From IMG/VR virus record IMGVR_UViG_3300044941_000187, positions 1 to 33,981 of that record: a DNA stretch of 33,981 bases; one strand, given 5' to 3'. The DNA is from a virus. Each line of letters starts with the position of its first letter. Position 1 is the stretch's first letter. Shown here piece after piece: positions 27,520-33,981 of the stretch. A program made the position numbers and the translations under genes. The notes beneath the pieces were generated by a model, which was given only the letters and a program-made list of their open reading frames with translations, made no database searches and was not told the DNA's origin.

Positions 27520-28053
27520 ATGGGCAACCCCCGAGCAAAATGGACACTCAAAGAACGGAATGAGCTTTGGAAAAAAGAAGCGTTTTCCGTCCGCGAATTA
27601 GGGATTCTTTGCGGTGTTGCTTATCACACCGCGTCCGAGTGGATCAAGAGAAATGGCCTTAAAAGCTATGTGATTAGTGACAGTCGTTCGCGTTGTTTGC
27701 GAATTACTCGTGATGAGTTGGTCAGATTTTTGCGTGGTTTTGGTTTGGAGGATTGGGTTCCTCTTGAGCGTGGTCTGTTTGGTTTAACGAAACAAGCCGA
27801 AGATGCAGCAAAGATTTGGGTTCCAGCTGTGACCTTTAGTTCGCCAATGGATATTCCGAAAGTCAGACCAATAAAAGAGATGCTGATTGGCCCCACGCAA
27901 ACATTGGAGTTTGCGAAATTGGTACACGATTGGTGCGAGTCTGTTGGAACTCGTGTTTTTTGGGTCGATGAGGATGACAGCTTAGGACCAAATTGGGCAA
28001 AGCGAAGAGTTACACCTGATGAACTTAAAAGTGGAGTGGAGTTCAATCTATGA
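27520..28053 (+). CDS. HTH-containing protein, unknown
   Basis: The 177-aa protein starts MGNPRAKWTLKERNELWKKEAFSVRELGILCGVAYHTASEWIKRNGLKSYVISDSRSRCLRITRDELVRFLRGFG, an N-terminal helix-turn-helix with an excisionase-like wing (residues about 20-75). The C-terminal half (SVGTRVFWVDEDDSLG) is alpha/beta and unrecognised. AAGGGAG lies before the ATG. Its stop overlaps the next start (ATGA). A regulatory or DNA-targeting role is likely. Confidence 0.6.
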   Translation: MGNPRAKWTLKERNELWKKEAFSVRELGILCGVAYHTASEWIKRNGLKSYVISDSRSRCLRITRDELVRFLRGFGLEDWVPLERGLFGLTKQAEDAAKIWVPAVTFSSPMDIPKVRPIKEMLIGPTQTLEFAKLVHDWCESVGTRVFWVDEDDSLGPNWAKRRVTPDELKSGVEFNL

Positions 28054-28535
28054 TCTGTCGGCATTGCAATAAAGCCAAAGTCAATCGACCTCGTGGCTTG
28101 TGTTGGAATTGTTACTACGCCGAAGGTGTGCGAGACCTCTATCCCTCGACCAGCAAATACGCACGTCGGGGAGTGCCCAATAAGTCGGGGGCAGCATTGC
28201 CCACAACTCCCACCCAAGAGCTCCCCGGAACATCAGCGAAAGTGCAGGTGTTGATCGAACGGGCTGAGAGAGGAGAGGAGTTGTTCCACGAGTTTGATGC
28301 CGGCAAAAATAGGAAGGAAGGGTTTGTGAAGGGAACAATGGAAATCTACTTGGTGTGGAGCTTGCGTTACCGCGACTACGTCCGCGACCGTGTGCCACTT
28401 GGGGAACCTGCCTTGATGTTTTGGTCGGAATCTGACGCCGAAGAGTGGGCAATGGCTCACTGGATGTGCGAACGTGCCTCCCTTATCGATCATTGTGAAA
28501 TTCGGAAGTTCACAATCACGGAGGCACGTAGATGA
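28050..28535 (+). CDS. Small zinc-ribbon-like protein
   Basis: The 161-aa protein begins MICRHCNKAKVNRPRGLCWNCYYAEGVRDLYPSTSKYARRG: two CxxC pairs (C3/C6 and C18/C21) suggest a bound zinc. This N-terminus is one I associate with planctomycete phages and genomes. The C-terminal half is an alpha/beta segment (GTMEIYLVWSLRYRDYVRDRVPLGEPALMFWSESDAEEWAMAHW). It is coupled by overlap to both neighbours, the HTH protein and the second sigma-like factor. The function is unknown. Confidence 0.65.
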   Translation: MICRHCNKAKVNRPRGLCWNCYYAEGVRDLYPSTSKYARRGVPNKSGAALPTTPTQELPGTSAKVQVLIERAERGEELFHEFDAGKNRKEGFVKGTMEIYLVWSLRYRDYVRDRVPLGEPALMFWSESDAEEWAMAHWMCERASLIDHCEIRKFTITEARR

Positions 28536-29056
28536 TCGAACTGAAACCGATTGAGGATTATTACAGACTCGTTCATTGGTGTGTGGCTCGCTATGGGAAA
28601 AATATCCCAAGGCGACATTGGGAGGATTTAACACAAGATTGCAATGTGCAATTAGTGAGGTGCTATCAGAATTTCAGCCTCGAAAAGAAGAGTGAATTTT
28701 CGACGTACATTATAAAAACATTGGCTTTTTATATTTGCGATTGGCACAAACGAAAGGGCTTGCAAAACGAAAATCTATCATTAGACACCAAGCATAACTG
28801 CGATTTTCAATTGAGTGATTTAGTTGCTGATCGGCCGGCGGCCGATCAAGATTGGAGCATCGATATTAATTTGTTTTTGCGATGTCTCGACAAGCAAAGT
28901 CGTTTATTTCTGTTCTTGCACAAGGGGTTGAATTATACCCTTCGTGAGATAGGGGCAATGCACGGCATGACTTGCGAACAAGTAAATCAGATCATCCAAA
29001 AAGCGATGGCTAAGGTTCACCTGCACGCAAAAAGAAATGGTTTGAAAGTAATTTGA
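28532..29056 (+). CDS. Second sigma-70-like factor
   Basis: The 174-aa protein has region 2 (WEDLTQDCNVQLVRCYQNFSLEKKSEFSTYIIKTLAFYICDWHKRKG) and region 4 (LFLFLHKGLNYTLREIGAMHGMTCEQVNQIIQKAMAKVHLHA), the helix-turn-helix that reads the -35 box. Both are needed for a working sigma factor. GGAGG lies eight bases before the ATG. The gene is noticeably AT-richer than its neighbours. It probably redirects host RNA polymerase to phage promoters, perhaps those with the GAATAAT elements. Confidence 0.75.
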   Translation: MIELKPIEDYYRLVHWCVARYGKNIPRRHWEDLTQDCNVQLVRCYQNFSLEKKSEFSTYIIKTLAFYICDWHKRKGLQNENLSLDTKHNCDFQLSDLVADRPAADQDWSIDINLFLRCLDKQSRLFLFLHKGLNYTLREIGAMHGMTCEQVNQIIQKAMAKVHLHAKRNGLKVI

Positions 29057-29062
29057 CATAAC

Positions 29063-29169
29063 CCCCTAGTGGCGAAAGTAGCAAACGCGAGAGGTTAAGA
29101 CCCTCTTTGACCTCAACAACATAGCGTATACCGTTGGGCGATTGCAGGCTTCGAGACCTGCCTAGGGGA
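29063..29169 (+). tRNA. tRNA-Leu-like gene with very long variable arm
   Basis: Acceptor CCCCTAG/CTAGGGG is a perfect 7 bp. The D arm is GCG/CGC with GAAAGTAGCAAA. Anticodon stem AGAGG/CCTCT with loop TTAAGAC gives anticodon AAG; shifting by one gives TAA with one mismatch. The variable region (29107-29143) is 37 nt, including a 6-bp stem CTCAAC/GTTGGG, far longer than the usual class II arm. The T arm is GCAGG/CCTGC with an 8-nt loop (CTTCGAGA) instead of 7. It may be decayed, or an unusual or non-translating tRNA-like RNA. Confidence 0.5.
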
Positions 29170-29172
29170 TAC

Positions 29173-29247
29173 GAACGGGTAACTCAGTAGGTAGAGAGCG
29201 ACGGCTACACCGTTGCCAATGCGTGGGTTCAACTCCCACCCCGTTCA
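29173..29247 (+). tRNA. tRNA-Val-like gene (TAC), unusual anticodon loop
   Basis: Acceptor GAACGGG/CCCGTTC is perfect (7 bp), with D arm ACTC-AGTAGGTA-GAGA, anticodon stem CGACG/CGTTG, loop GCTACAC, variable CCAATGC, T arm GTGGG-TTCAACT-CCCAC and discriminator A. The anticodon reads TAC (Val), but position 33 is C rather than the near-universal T, and positions 32 and 38 could pair. It begins three bases after the tRNA-Leu-like gene and 26 nt before the sliding clamp gene. Confidence 0.65.
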
Positions 29248-29273
29248 TTCCCCTAACAAGGAGAGCAGAACTA

Positions 29274-30383
29274 ATGCAACTGACGATTGAGGCAAGCAAG
29301 CTTGCCAACACATTACAGAGGGTACAGGCGTGCGTTGCCAAACGCACTCCAATGGAGGTATATAAACGAGTCTTGTGCGAAGCTCAAGACAAACAACTCC
29401 ATATCACTGGCACAGACCTTGAATCATGGATTCGAGTTTCCGTTCCAGCAATCGTTGAGGAGTGCGGAAAAGCAATCCTGCCACCGAAAGAACTTAACTC
29501 AATCGCATTGCAGACTGATGGTGATTTGAATCTTTCTGTTACCAGTGGATCGACGGCTCTAGAGTTGCGGGGCGAAGGATCGCATTATCATTTTACACTG
29601 ATGAATCCTTCAGATTTTGCTCCCATTGAGGAACGGGAAGTCGACGAGTGGCTAAAGGTGACTGCTGGCGATTTGATTCGTGCATTGCGTTTAACGATTT
29701 TTTCAGTCAGTATTGAGGAAAGGAAATTTGCGATGCGTGGGCTCTTATTTGAAGCCATCAATCAGACATTGAGGGTTGTTACAACCGACTCAAAACGATT
29801 ATCAATGTTCGATTGCAACCTTCGACAGCCGCGAACAACCGACAAGGTTTTTAACGCCTTGGTTAGCAGTAACTCATGCAATCTGTTGTTGCAAAATCTC
29901 TTGCGAATTGAGCCCGAATCGATCCTTCAAATTGGCATAAATTATAATTCGATTTATTTCAAAACAGACGACTCGCTCCTCGTATCGCGACTCACTGAGG
30001 GGCGTTTTCCGCCCTATCGAGATGTGGTTCCAAAACTCGCCAATCTGAATCCTGTCAAACTCAATCGCAAGGCTTTCCTTGCCTCTCTTGAACGATTACG
30101 AATGATGTGGGACGACGAATGCCGGCGCATCAGCATGAATTTCAATGGAACGCAAATTAATATGCGAATTTTGCACACACGGCTTGGGGAGGGTCAAGTT
30201 ATTCACAAGTTGGAACACCCAGTCCCTTTGCCTGTTGTGATTCACTTTGATCCTGAATTTCTGCTGGAATTATTCCGTATCCAGGAATTTGGCGATAATG
30301 TGACGATGTTTTACAAAGATGCCAGCAGGTCTTCGTTGTTCGTTTCCGACCGCTATACCCACCTGATTGTACCCCTAACCTGA
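29274..30383 (+). CDS. dnaN: DNA polymerase III beta sliding clamp
   Basis: The 369-aa protein has the three-domain clamp pattern: MQLTIEASKLANTLQRVQACVAKRTPMEVYKRVLCEAQDKQLHITGTDLESWIRVSVPA (domain 1), FSVSIEERKFAMRGLLFEAINQTLRVVTTDSKRLSM (domain 2, typical ...GVLLE...L..VATDGHRLA), ending YTHLIVPLT (family ...YVVMPM). The clamp keeps the replicative polymerase on DNA. AAGGAGAGCAGAACTA lies before the ATG at 29274; a longer frame from 29223 crosses the tRNA and was rejected. No polymerase gene is seen, so it would serve the host polymerase. Confidence 0.88.
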   Translation: MQLTIEASKLANTLQRVQACVAKRTPMEVYKRVLCEAQDKQLHITGTDLESWIRVSVPAIVEECGKAILPPKELNSIALQTDGDLNLSVTSGSTALELRGEGSHYHFTLMNPSDFAPIEEREVDEWLKVTAGDLIRALRLTIFSVSIEERKFAMRGLLFEAINQTLRVVTTDSKRLSMFDCNLRQPRTTDKVFNALVSSNSCNLLLQNLLRIEPESILQIGINYNSIYFKTDDSLLVSRLTEGRFPPYRDVVPKLANLNPVKLNRKAFLASLERLRMMWDDECRRISMNFNGTQINMRILHTRLGEGQVIHKLEHPVPLPVVIHFDPEFLLELFRIQEFGDNVTMFYKDASRSSLFVSDRYTHLIVPLT

Positions 30384-30390
30384 GAGCCAC

Positions 30391-32631
30391 ATGCAAATAA
30401 CATCCCCCCAACTCGATCTCGCTCTCTCCCTGCTTCATGTGGGTATAGCCTGTATCCCGATTCGCACGGAAAAGGGACGGGAGAAAACTCCTGCCCTCAG
30501 CAAATGGAAGCAGTTCGAGCAACGGTTGCCCACCGAAGCTGAGTTACGACAGGCGTTCTCGGGTCGATCATTCGGCATTGCTGCGATCTGTGGTGCTGTG
30601 TCGATGGGGTTGGAGTGCCTCGACTTCGAGGTGGCTCACGAGTTTGGCATGTTTGCTGACGAGCTCGACCAACTCCAACCCGATTTGTTGCGACGGCTGG
30701 TGCAGGTCAAGACCCCTTCAGGGGGGTTCCACCTGTGGTATCGTTGCCCAGAAGAGTGTGGCCCCAGCACCCGATTGGCGATGCGAGATTCAACACCCGA
30801 AGAACTCGAAGCTAACCCCAAAGACAAAATCCAACTTCTCATTGAGACTCGGGGCGAGGGTGGATATGCCCTCCTTCCCGGAGGGGATCCGTTAGCACAC
30901 CAGACTGGCGAACCCTATGAGTACGTCTACGGGCACATCACCAAAGTCCCGGTTCTTTCTGCCGACGAGCGTCATTTGATGCTCGACCTTGCAAGGTCGT
31001 TCAACCGAGTGGCAAGACCCGCAAAAGGCTCAACGCCCATTCGACCCAAAGCAGCCCTCGGAACGATGTCAGCGATTGACGACTTTGACAATCGGGGGTC
31101 CTGGCAGGAAATCCTTGAACCGCACGGCTGGACTTTATCGTCCGGCGATTGGGAGTTTGGACGGCTCACTCGACCCGGAAAGGATCGGGGAGTTAGTGCC
31201 ACCGTTGGTTATTGTCGATCTTCTGCAGGGGATTCTCTCCTGCATGTGTTCACCACTGGCTCTTCCATGGAACCCGGAACCTATGGCAAGTTCCGGGCTC
31301 TTGGAATCCTCAACTACGCGGGTAATTTTTCGGAGACCGTGAAGGCCCTCGGGCAGCAAGGTTACGGCACACCGGTTACACCTCGAGCGCAAGGTTCGGT
31401 TGGGCAACAGGCCCAACTTCAAGCCACAACACAAGCCCAAAATAAAGAACAAAAGCCCGACGAGCCAACGAAACTGCCTTGGGAAATACCCCCACAAAAG
31501 GGGGAGCGACCCCGAAAAATCGTCAATGCGGTCGATCTGATGCGCAAAGAGTTTGTGCCAGTCCCCTACACGGTGGATGGCATTCTCTCGCAGGGATTGA
31601 ACTTGATCGGGGGCAAACCCAAAGCCGGTAAGTCTTGGTTTGCTTTGCAACTCGCGTGGGCGGTTGCAGGTGGCTACGAGATGAGTGGGCGAAAAGTCCG
31701 CAGCGGTTCGGTTCTCTACCTTGCGCTCGAGGATACCGAGCCCCGCCTCCAATCTCGAATGAAACTTCTCCGAACTGCGACGGGTTGGGACTTTCCCTGC
31801 AAACTCGACATTGCGACCGTCTGGCCCCGATGCGATGACTCGGGCCTGTATTATATTTGCGAGTGGCTCGAAGCAAGGAAGAACGATGCTGTTCTCGTCA
31901 TCGTGGACACCCTGCAAAAATTCCGTAAACCAATCAAGGGCCAAACCAACAACTATGCCGACGACTACGAGGCATTGGAAGGCCTTAAAGGTCTGTGTGA
32001 TCTCTACGGTGTGACCGCCCTCGTCATGCACCACACGAGAAAATTGAAAGCTGAGGACCCGTTCGAGGAGCTTTCCGGAACTCAGGGGCTTGCCGGAGCT
32101 GCCGACGGACTCGGGGTGCTGGACAGGGATCGCAGCAACGCAACTGGACGGCTGTACATCACCGGTCGGGATCAAGGCGATAGCACAACCCCGTTGATTT
32201 TTTCCGGTGACTCGGGCCTATGGACACTGGGTGAGACAACCGAAGGGATCGACACCGAGGGGAGAGCGGTTCAACCGGACAAGGGGCCCAACAAGGTTGA
32301 ACAGTGCATTATGTGGATGCGTGAATTCCTGCGTGAGTTCGCATACCCTTCAGCCGAGTTCAAAGCAGCAGCACAAGCGGCTGGCTTTGGTTGGGGCACC
32401 ATCAAAGAGGCCCAGTCAGCAACCGGAGAACAAGGCTCAAAAGAATTTAAGGCCCACAACTTTGGTTCGCGAGCTGAAAACGATTGGTGGATTGGCAAAT
32501 ACTACGCCCCCGGAACCCGTCCGCACAACTGGATTCGGCGACCCCCGTCAACGAGCAGCAACGCTACAGCGACAAGGGGGAATAGCGACGAACAGCAAAA
32601 GACAGATGACTGGGTTCCCGATGAAATGTGA
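30391..32631 (+). CDS. Primase-polymerase / RepA-like helicase fusion
   Basis: The 746-aa protein joins an N-terminal bifunctional primase/polymerase domain (LLHVGIACIPIRTEKGREKTPALSKWKQFEQRLPTEAEL..., FGIAAICGAVSMGLECLDFE, about 1-200) to a RecA-fold helicase. Walker A GGKPKAGKSWFALQLA lies near 408-423 and LVIVDTLQKFRKP (Walker B) near 500; HHTRK and GTQGLAGAADG follow, as in RepA/Gp4-type hexameric helicases. It would start and drive phage DNA replication. An iteron-like array follows directly, as expected for an origin next to its initiator. Confidence 0.88.
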   Translation: MQITSPQLDLALSLLHVGIACIPIRTEKGREKTPALSKWKQFEQRLPTEAELRQAFSGRSFGIAAICGAVSMGLECLDFEVAHEFGMFADELDQLQPDLLRRLVQVKTPSGGFHLWYRCPEECGPSTRLAMRDSTPEELEANPKDKIQLLIETRGEGGYALLPGGDPLAHQTGEPYEYVYGHITKVPVLSADERHLMLDLARSFNRVARPAKGSTPIRPKAALGTMSAIDDFDNRGSWQEILEPHGWTLSSGDWEFGRLTRPGKDRGVSATVGYCRSSAGDSLLHVFTTGSSMEPGTYGKFRALGILNYAGNFSETVKALGQQGYGTPVTPRAQGSVGQQAQLQATTQAQNKEQKPDEPTKLPWEIPPQKGERPRKIVNAVDLMRKEFVPVPYTVDGILSQGLNLIGGKPKAGKSWFALQLAWAVAGGYEMSGRKVRSGSVLYLALEDTEPRLQSRMKLLRTATGWDFPCKLDIATVWPRCDDSGLYYICEWLEARKNDAVLVIVDTLQKFRKPIKGQTNNYADDYEALEGLKGLCDLYGVTALVMHHTRKLKAEDPFEELSGTQGLAGAADGLGVLDRDRSNATGRLYITGRDQGDSTTPLIFSGDSGLWTLGETTEGIDTEGRAVQPDKGPNKVEQCIMWMREFLREFAYPSAEFKAAAQAAGFGWGTIKEAQSATGEQGSKEFKAHNFGSRAENDWWIGKYYAPGTRPHNWIRRPPSTSSNATATRGNSDEQQKTDDWVPDEM

Positions 32632-32632
32632 T

Positions 32633-32868
32633 TTTTCAAAACGACCATACCTGTCATACCAGTCAAGGGAAATTCGAGAAATATAAGGGTTTCATGACAG
32701 GTATGGTAAAAAATCCAGACCATACCTGTCATACCAGTCTAGCGGTTTTCAAAACGACCATACCTGTCATGACAGGTATGACAGGTATGGTAAAAAAATC
32801 CAGACCATACCAGTCATGAAACGCTTGTTTTTACGGGGTTTGGTTAGACTGGTATGACAGGTATGGTC
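32633..32868. repeat. Iteron-like repeat array, candidate replication origin
   Basis: A 22-bp unit (GACCATACCTGTCAT + ACCAGTC) occurs exactly at 32643-32664 and 32718-32739, and exactly inverted at 32847-32868. Partial copies lie at 32693-32706, 32756-32790 and 32803-32818, and 32759-32780 is a perfect 22-bp palindrome. Flanks (TTTCAAAACGACC, GGTATGGTAAAAAATCCAGA) repeat with a period of about 110 nt. The 263-nt gap has no credible gene; an open frame there only reflects the repeat. ATACCAGTCT also occurs in the 568-627 inverted repeat. Confidence 0.9.
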
Positions 32869-32894
32869 GTTTTCGAGGGGTGCGATTTGTGGGA

Positions 32895-33449
32895 ATGAGT
32901 GCAACCGAGGAAGAAATTGTGCGATGGGTGGAAACCGGTCGGGTGGAGTATGCTGCTGTCCGCGATCTCCTTTCGCTCTCAGCTCAATCGCGTTTGCAAT
33001 CCCTCGGGTTTGCTGGGCCTATTCCTGCTCTCCCAGTAACCTCTACTGAAGTCTCTAAGTTACTTAAAGCGCCGAAGCCTATCAAATTTGGAAAATGCCG
33101 ATCCGGATTTGGTGTCACTTTCGAGGCCCCCATCAAGTTGGTTTCCGAGGCCAACACTCACGACGGGCTCAAAGCCGAACTCCGTCGTAAAGCTTCCGTG
33201 AAACGAGCAATGCACCGAGTGCTCACGTTGATCCCTCGGGTTATTGCTCTCCCATGCACGGTAACGATGGTTCGCTTTGGGCCCAAGGAATTGGATAGCG
33301 ACAACCTCGACAACGCTTTCAAGGCAGTACGGGATATGATCGCCGAATGGGTAGGTGTTGACGATGCCGACAAGCGATACACGTGGCAGTTCCATCAAAA
33401 GCCAGGCAAGGCTTACAAGGTGCGGGTCACGATTTGGAGCGGTGCATGA
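32895..33449 (+). CDS. rusA: RusA-type Holliday junction resolvase
   Basis: The 184-aa protein carries LDSDNLDNAFKAVRDMIAEWVGVDDADKRYTWQFHQKPGKAYKVRVTI (around residues 130-180), the RusA motif in which Asp residues coordinate the metal (DxDNLxKxxxDxL...GVxxDD). RusA cuts four-way DNA junctions made during recombination and replication. The N-terminal 60 residues are a non-catalytic extension. GTG at 32889 and ATG at 32895 are possible starts after GAGGGG. It lies between the repeat array and the methylase. Confidence 0.8.
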   Translation: MSATEEEIVRWVETGRVEYAAVRDLLSLSAQSRLQSLGFAGPIPALPVTSTEVSKLLKAPKPIKFGKCRSGFGVTFEAPIKLVSEANTHDGLKAELRRKASVKRAMHRVLTLIPRVIALPCTVTMVRFGPKELDSDNLDNAFKAVRDMIAEWVGVDDADKRYTWQFHQKPGKAYKVRVTIWSGA

Positions 33450-33547
33450 TTGTGAGAAGTTGACAAGCGCTGTGTTGAGAATAACGCAGAAAAGCAAATC
33501 CAGCAGTGATAGCAGCAACGCTGGCTTAAGATAACAAAGAGGACAAT

Positions 33548-33981
33548 ATGAGCAATAAGCCGTTGCAGTCGCCATTCCCTTACTTTGGCGGCAAGAGCCG
33601 TATCGCGAGCTTGGTTTGGGAGCGATTCGGCGACGTGCGGAACTATGTCGAGCCGTTTTTCGGCTCGGGGGCGGTATTGTTGGGCCGTCCCCACTGGCCA
33701 TTCCAAGACACGCGAATCGAAACGGTAAACGATCTGAATGGGATGGTCGCCAACTTCTGGCGAGCACTGAGCCGATCGCCTGACGAGGTGGCATACTACG
33801 CTGACTGGCCGGTCAATGAATGCGACTTGCACGCTCGACATCAATGGCTGATCACTGAGGGTCTGGGACATGTTGAGCGGCTAAAAACCGACCCGGATTA
33901 CTACGACCCGAAGATCGCCGGATGGTGGGTGTGGGGGATTTGCCAATGGATCGGCTCCGACTGGTGCAAAAAGGCTCATAA
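33548..33981 (+). CDS. DNA adenine methylase, N-terminal part (3' truncated by window end)
   Basis: The product starts MSNKPLQSPFPYFGGKSRIASLVWERFGDVRNYVEPFFGSGAVLLGRP, with FPYFGGK and VEPFFGSGAV forming the SAM-binding motif of D12-class N6-adenine methylases, and ends at ...WIGSDWCKKAH plus two bases. AGAGGA precedes the ATG. With the sequence at 2-304 it would form one gene in frame, but the middle part including DPPY (about 80-120 residues in relatives, as I recall) is missing at the join. Confidence 0.88.
   Translation, partial: MSNKPLQSPFPYFGGKSRIASLVWERFGDVRNYVEPFFGSGAVLLGRPHWPFQDTRIETVNDLNGMVANFWRALSRSPDEVAYYADWPVNECDLHARHQWLITEGLGHVERLKTDPDYYDPKIAGWWVWGICQWIGSDWCKKAH

Noticed and set aside
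32628-32819. Open frame with repeated MTGMV
   Set aside because: Translation of the iteron array; no ribosome site.

Overview
The window looks like an almost complete tailed-phage (or prophage/phage-plasmid) genome. No host chromosome genes are visible. The two ends carry the two halves of one DNA adenine methylase gene in a compatible reading frame, which is what a circular or circularly permuted genome opened inside that gene would give. The central part of that methylase, including the catalytic DPPY motif, is absent. From memory of the families, several proteins look like those of planctomycete (Gemmata/Pirellula-like) phages and genomes: the Cys-rich/glycosyltransferase/methyltransferase fusion, the CxxC-CxxC small protein, the short HTH regulators and the head protein with an inserted beta domain. 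No database search backs that host guess. No integrase, DNA polymerase or ParA was found.

Layout. 1-708: methylase 3' end, then about 400 nt of non-coding DNA with hairpins and a perfect 22-bp inverted repeat. 709-10917: a rightward structural operon running sigma-like factor, small and large terminase, Mu gp29-type portal, protease/scaffold, decoration protein, major capsid, head-tail connectors, tail tube, tRNA-Met, two overlapping chaperone-like genes and a very short tape-measure-like protein. 11057-18788: distal tail and accessory proteins, a large trifunctional fusion with glycosyltransferase and methyltransferase domains, an exported cysteine peptidase, small membrane proteins and an AP2-type DNA-binding protein. 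18969-19562: two small leftward genes (a 53-aa protein and an HTH regulator) with operator-like repeats.

19.6-24.7 kb is a visibly more GC-rich block with its own divergent control region. Three genes run left from a promoter at 21450-21477. An XRE regulator, possibly leaderless, starts a rightward set with two promoters that share the palindrome TGATATCATGATATCA. The block contains recent duplications (two XRE copies, one without its start codon; a duplicated gene end; duplicated leaders), hairpins directly before AAGGAGAT ribosome sites, a 207-aa protein, and two arrays of a degenerate 5-bp GGCNN repeat. It ends at a set of nested inverted repeats that resembles a transposon end. I read it as a transferred cassette, or as a chimeric join that should be checked.

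24.8-33.5 kb is a rightward early module: a small HTH protein, CsrA, a Rad52-type annealing protein, a YqaJ-type exonuclease, a second sigma-like factor, two tRNA-like genes, a beta sliding clamp, a primase-polymerase/helicase fusion, an iteron-like array that is the best origin candidate, and a RusA-type resolvase. The methylase 5' half then runs off the end. Together these genes could give the phage its own recombination-dependent replication, two tiers of transcription control (sigma factors, HTH/XRE repressors) and post-transcriptional control (CsrA, leader hairpins), while relying on the host for DNA polymerase and core RNA polymerase.
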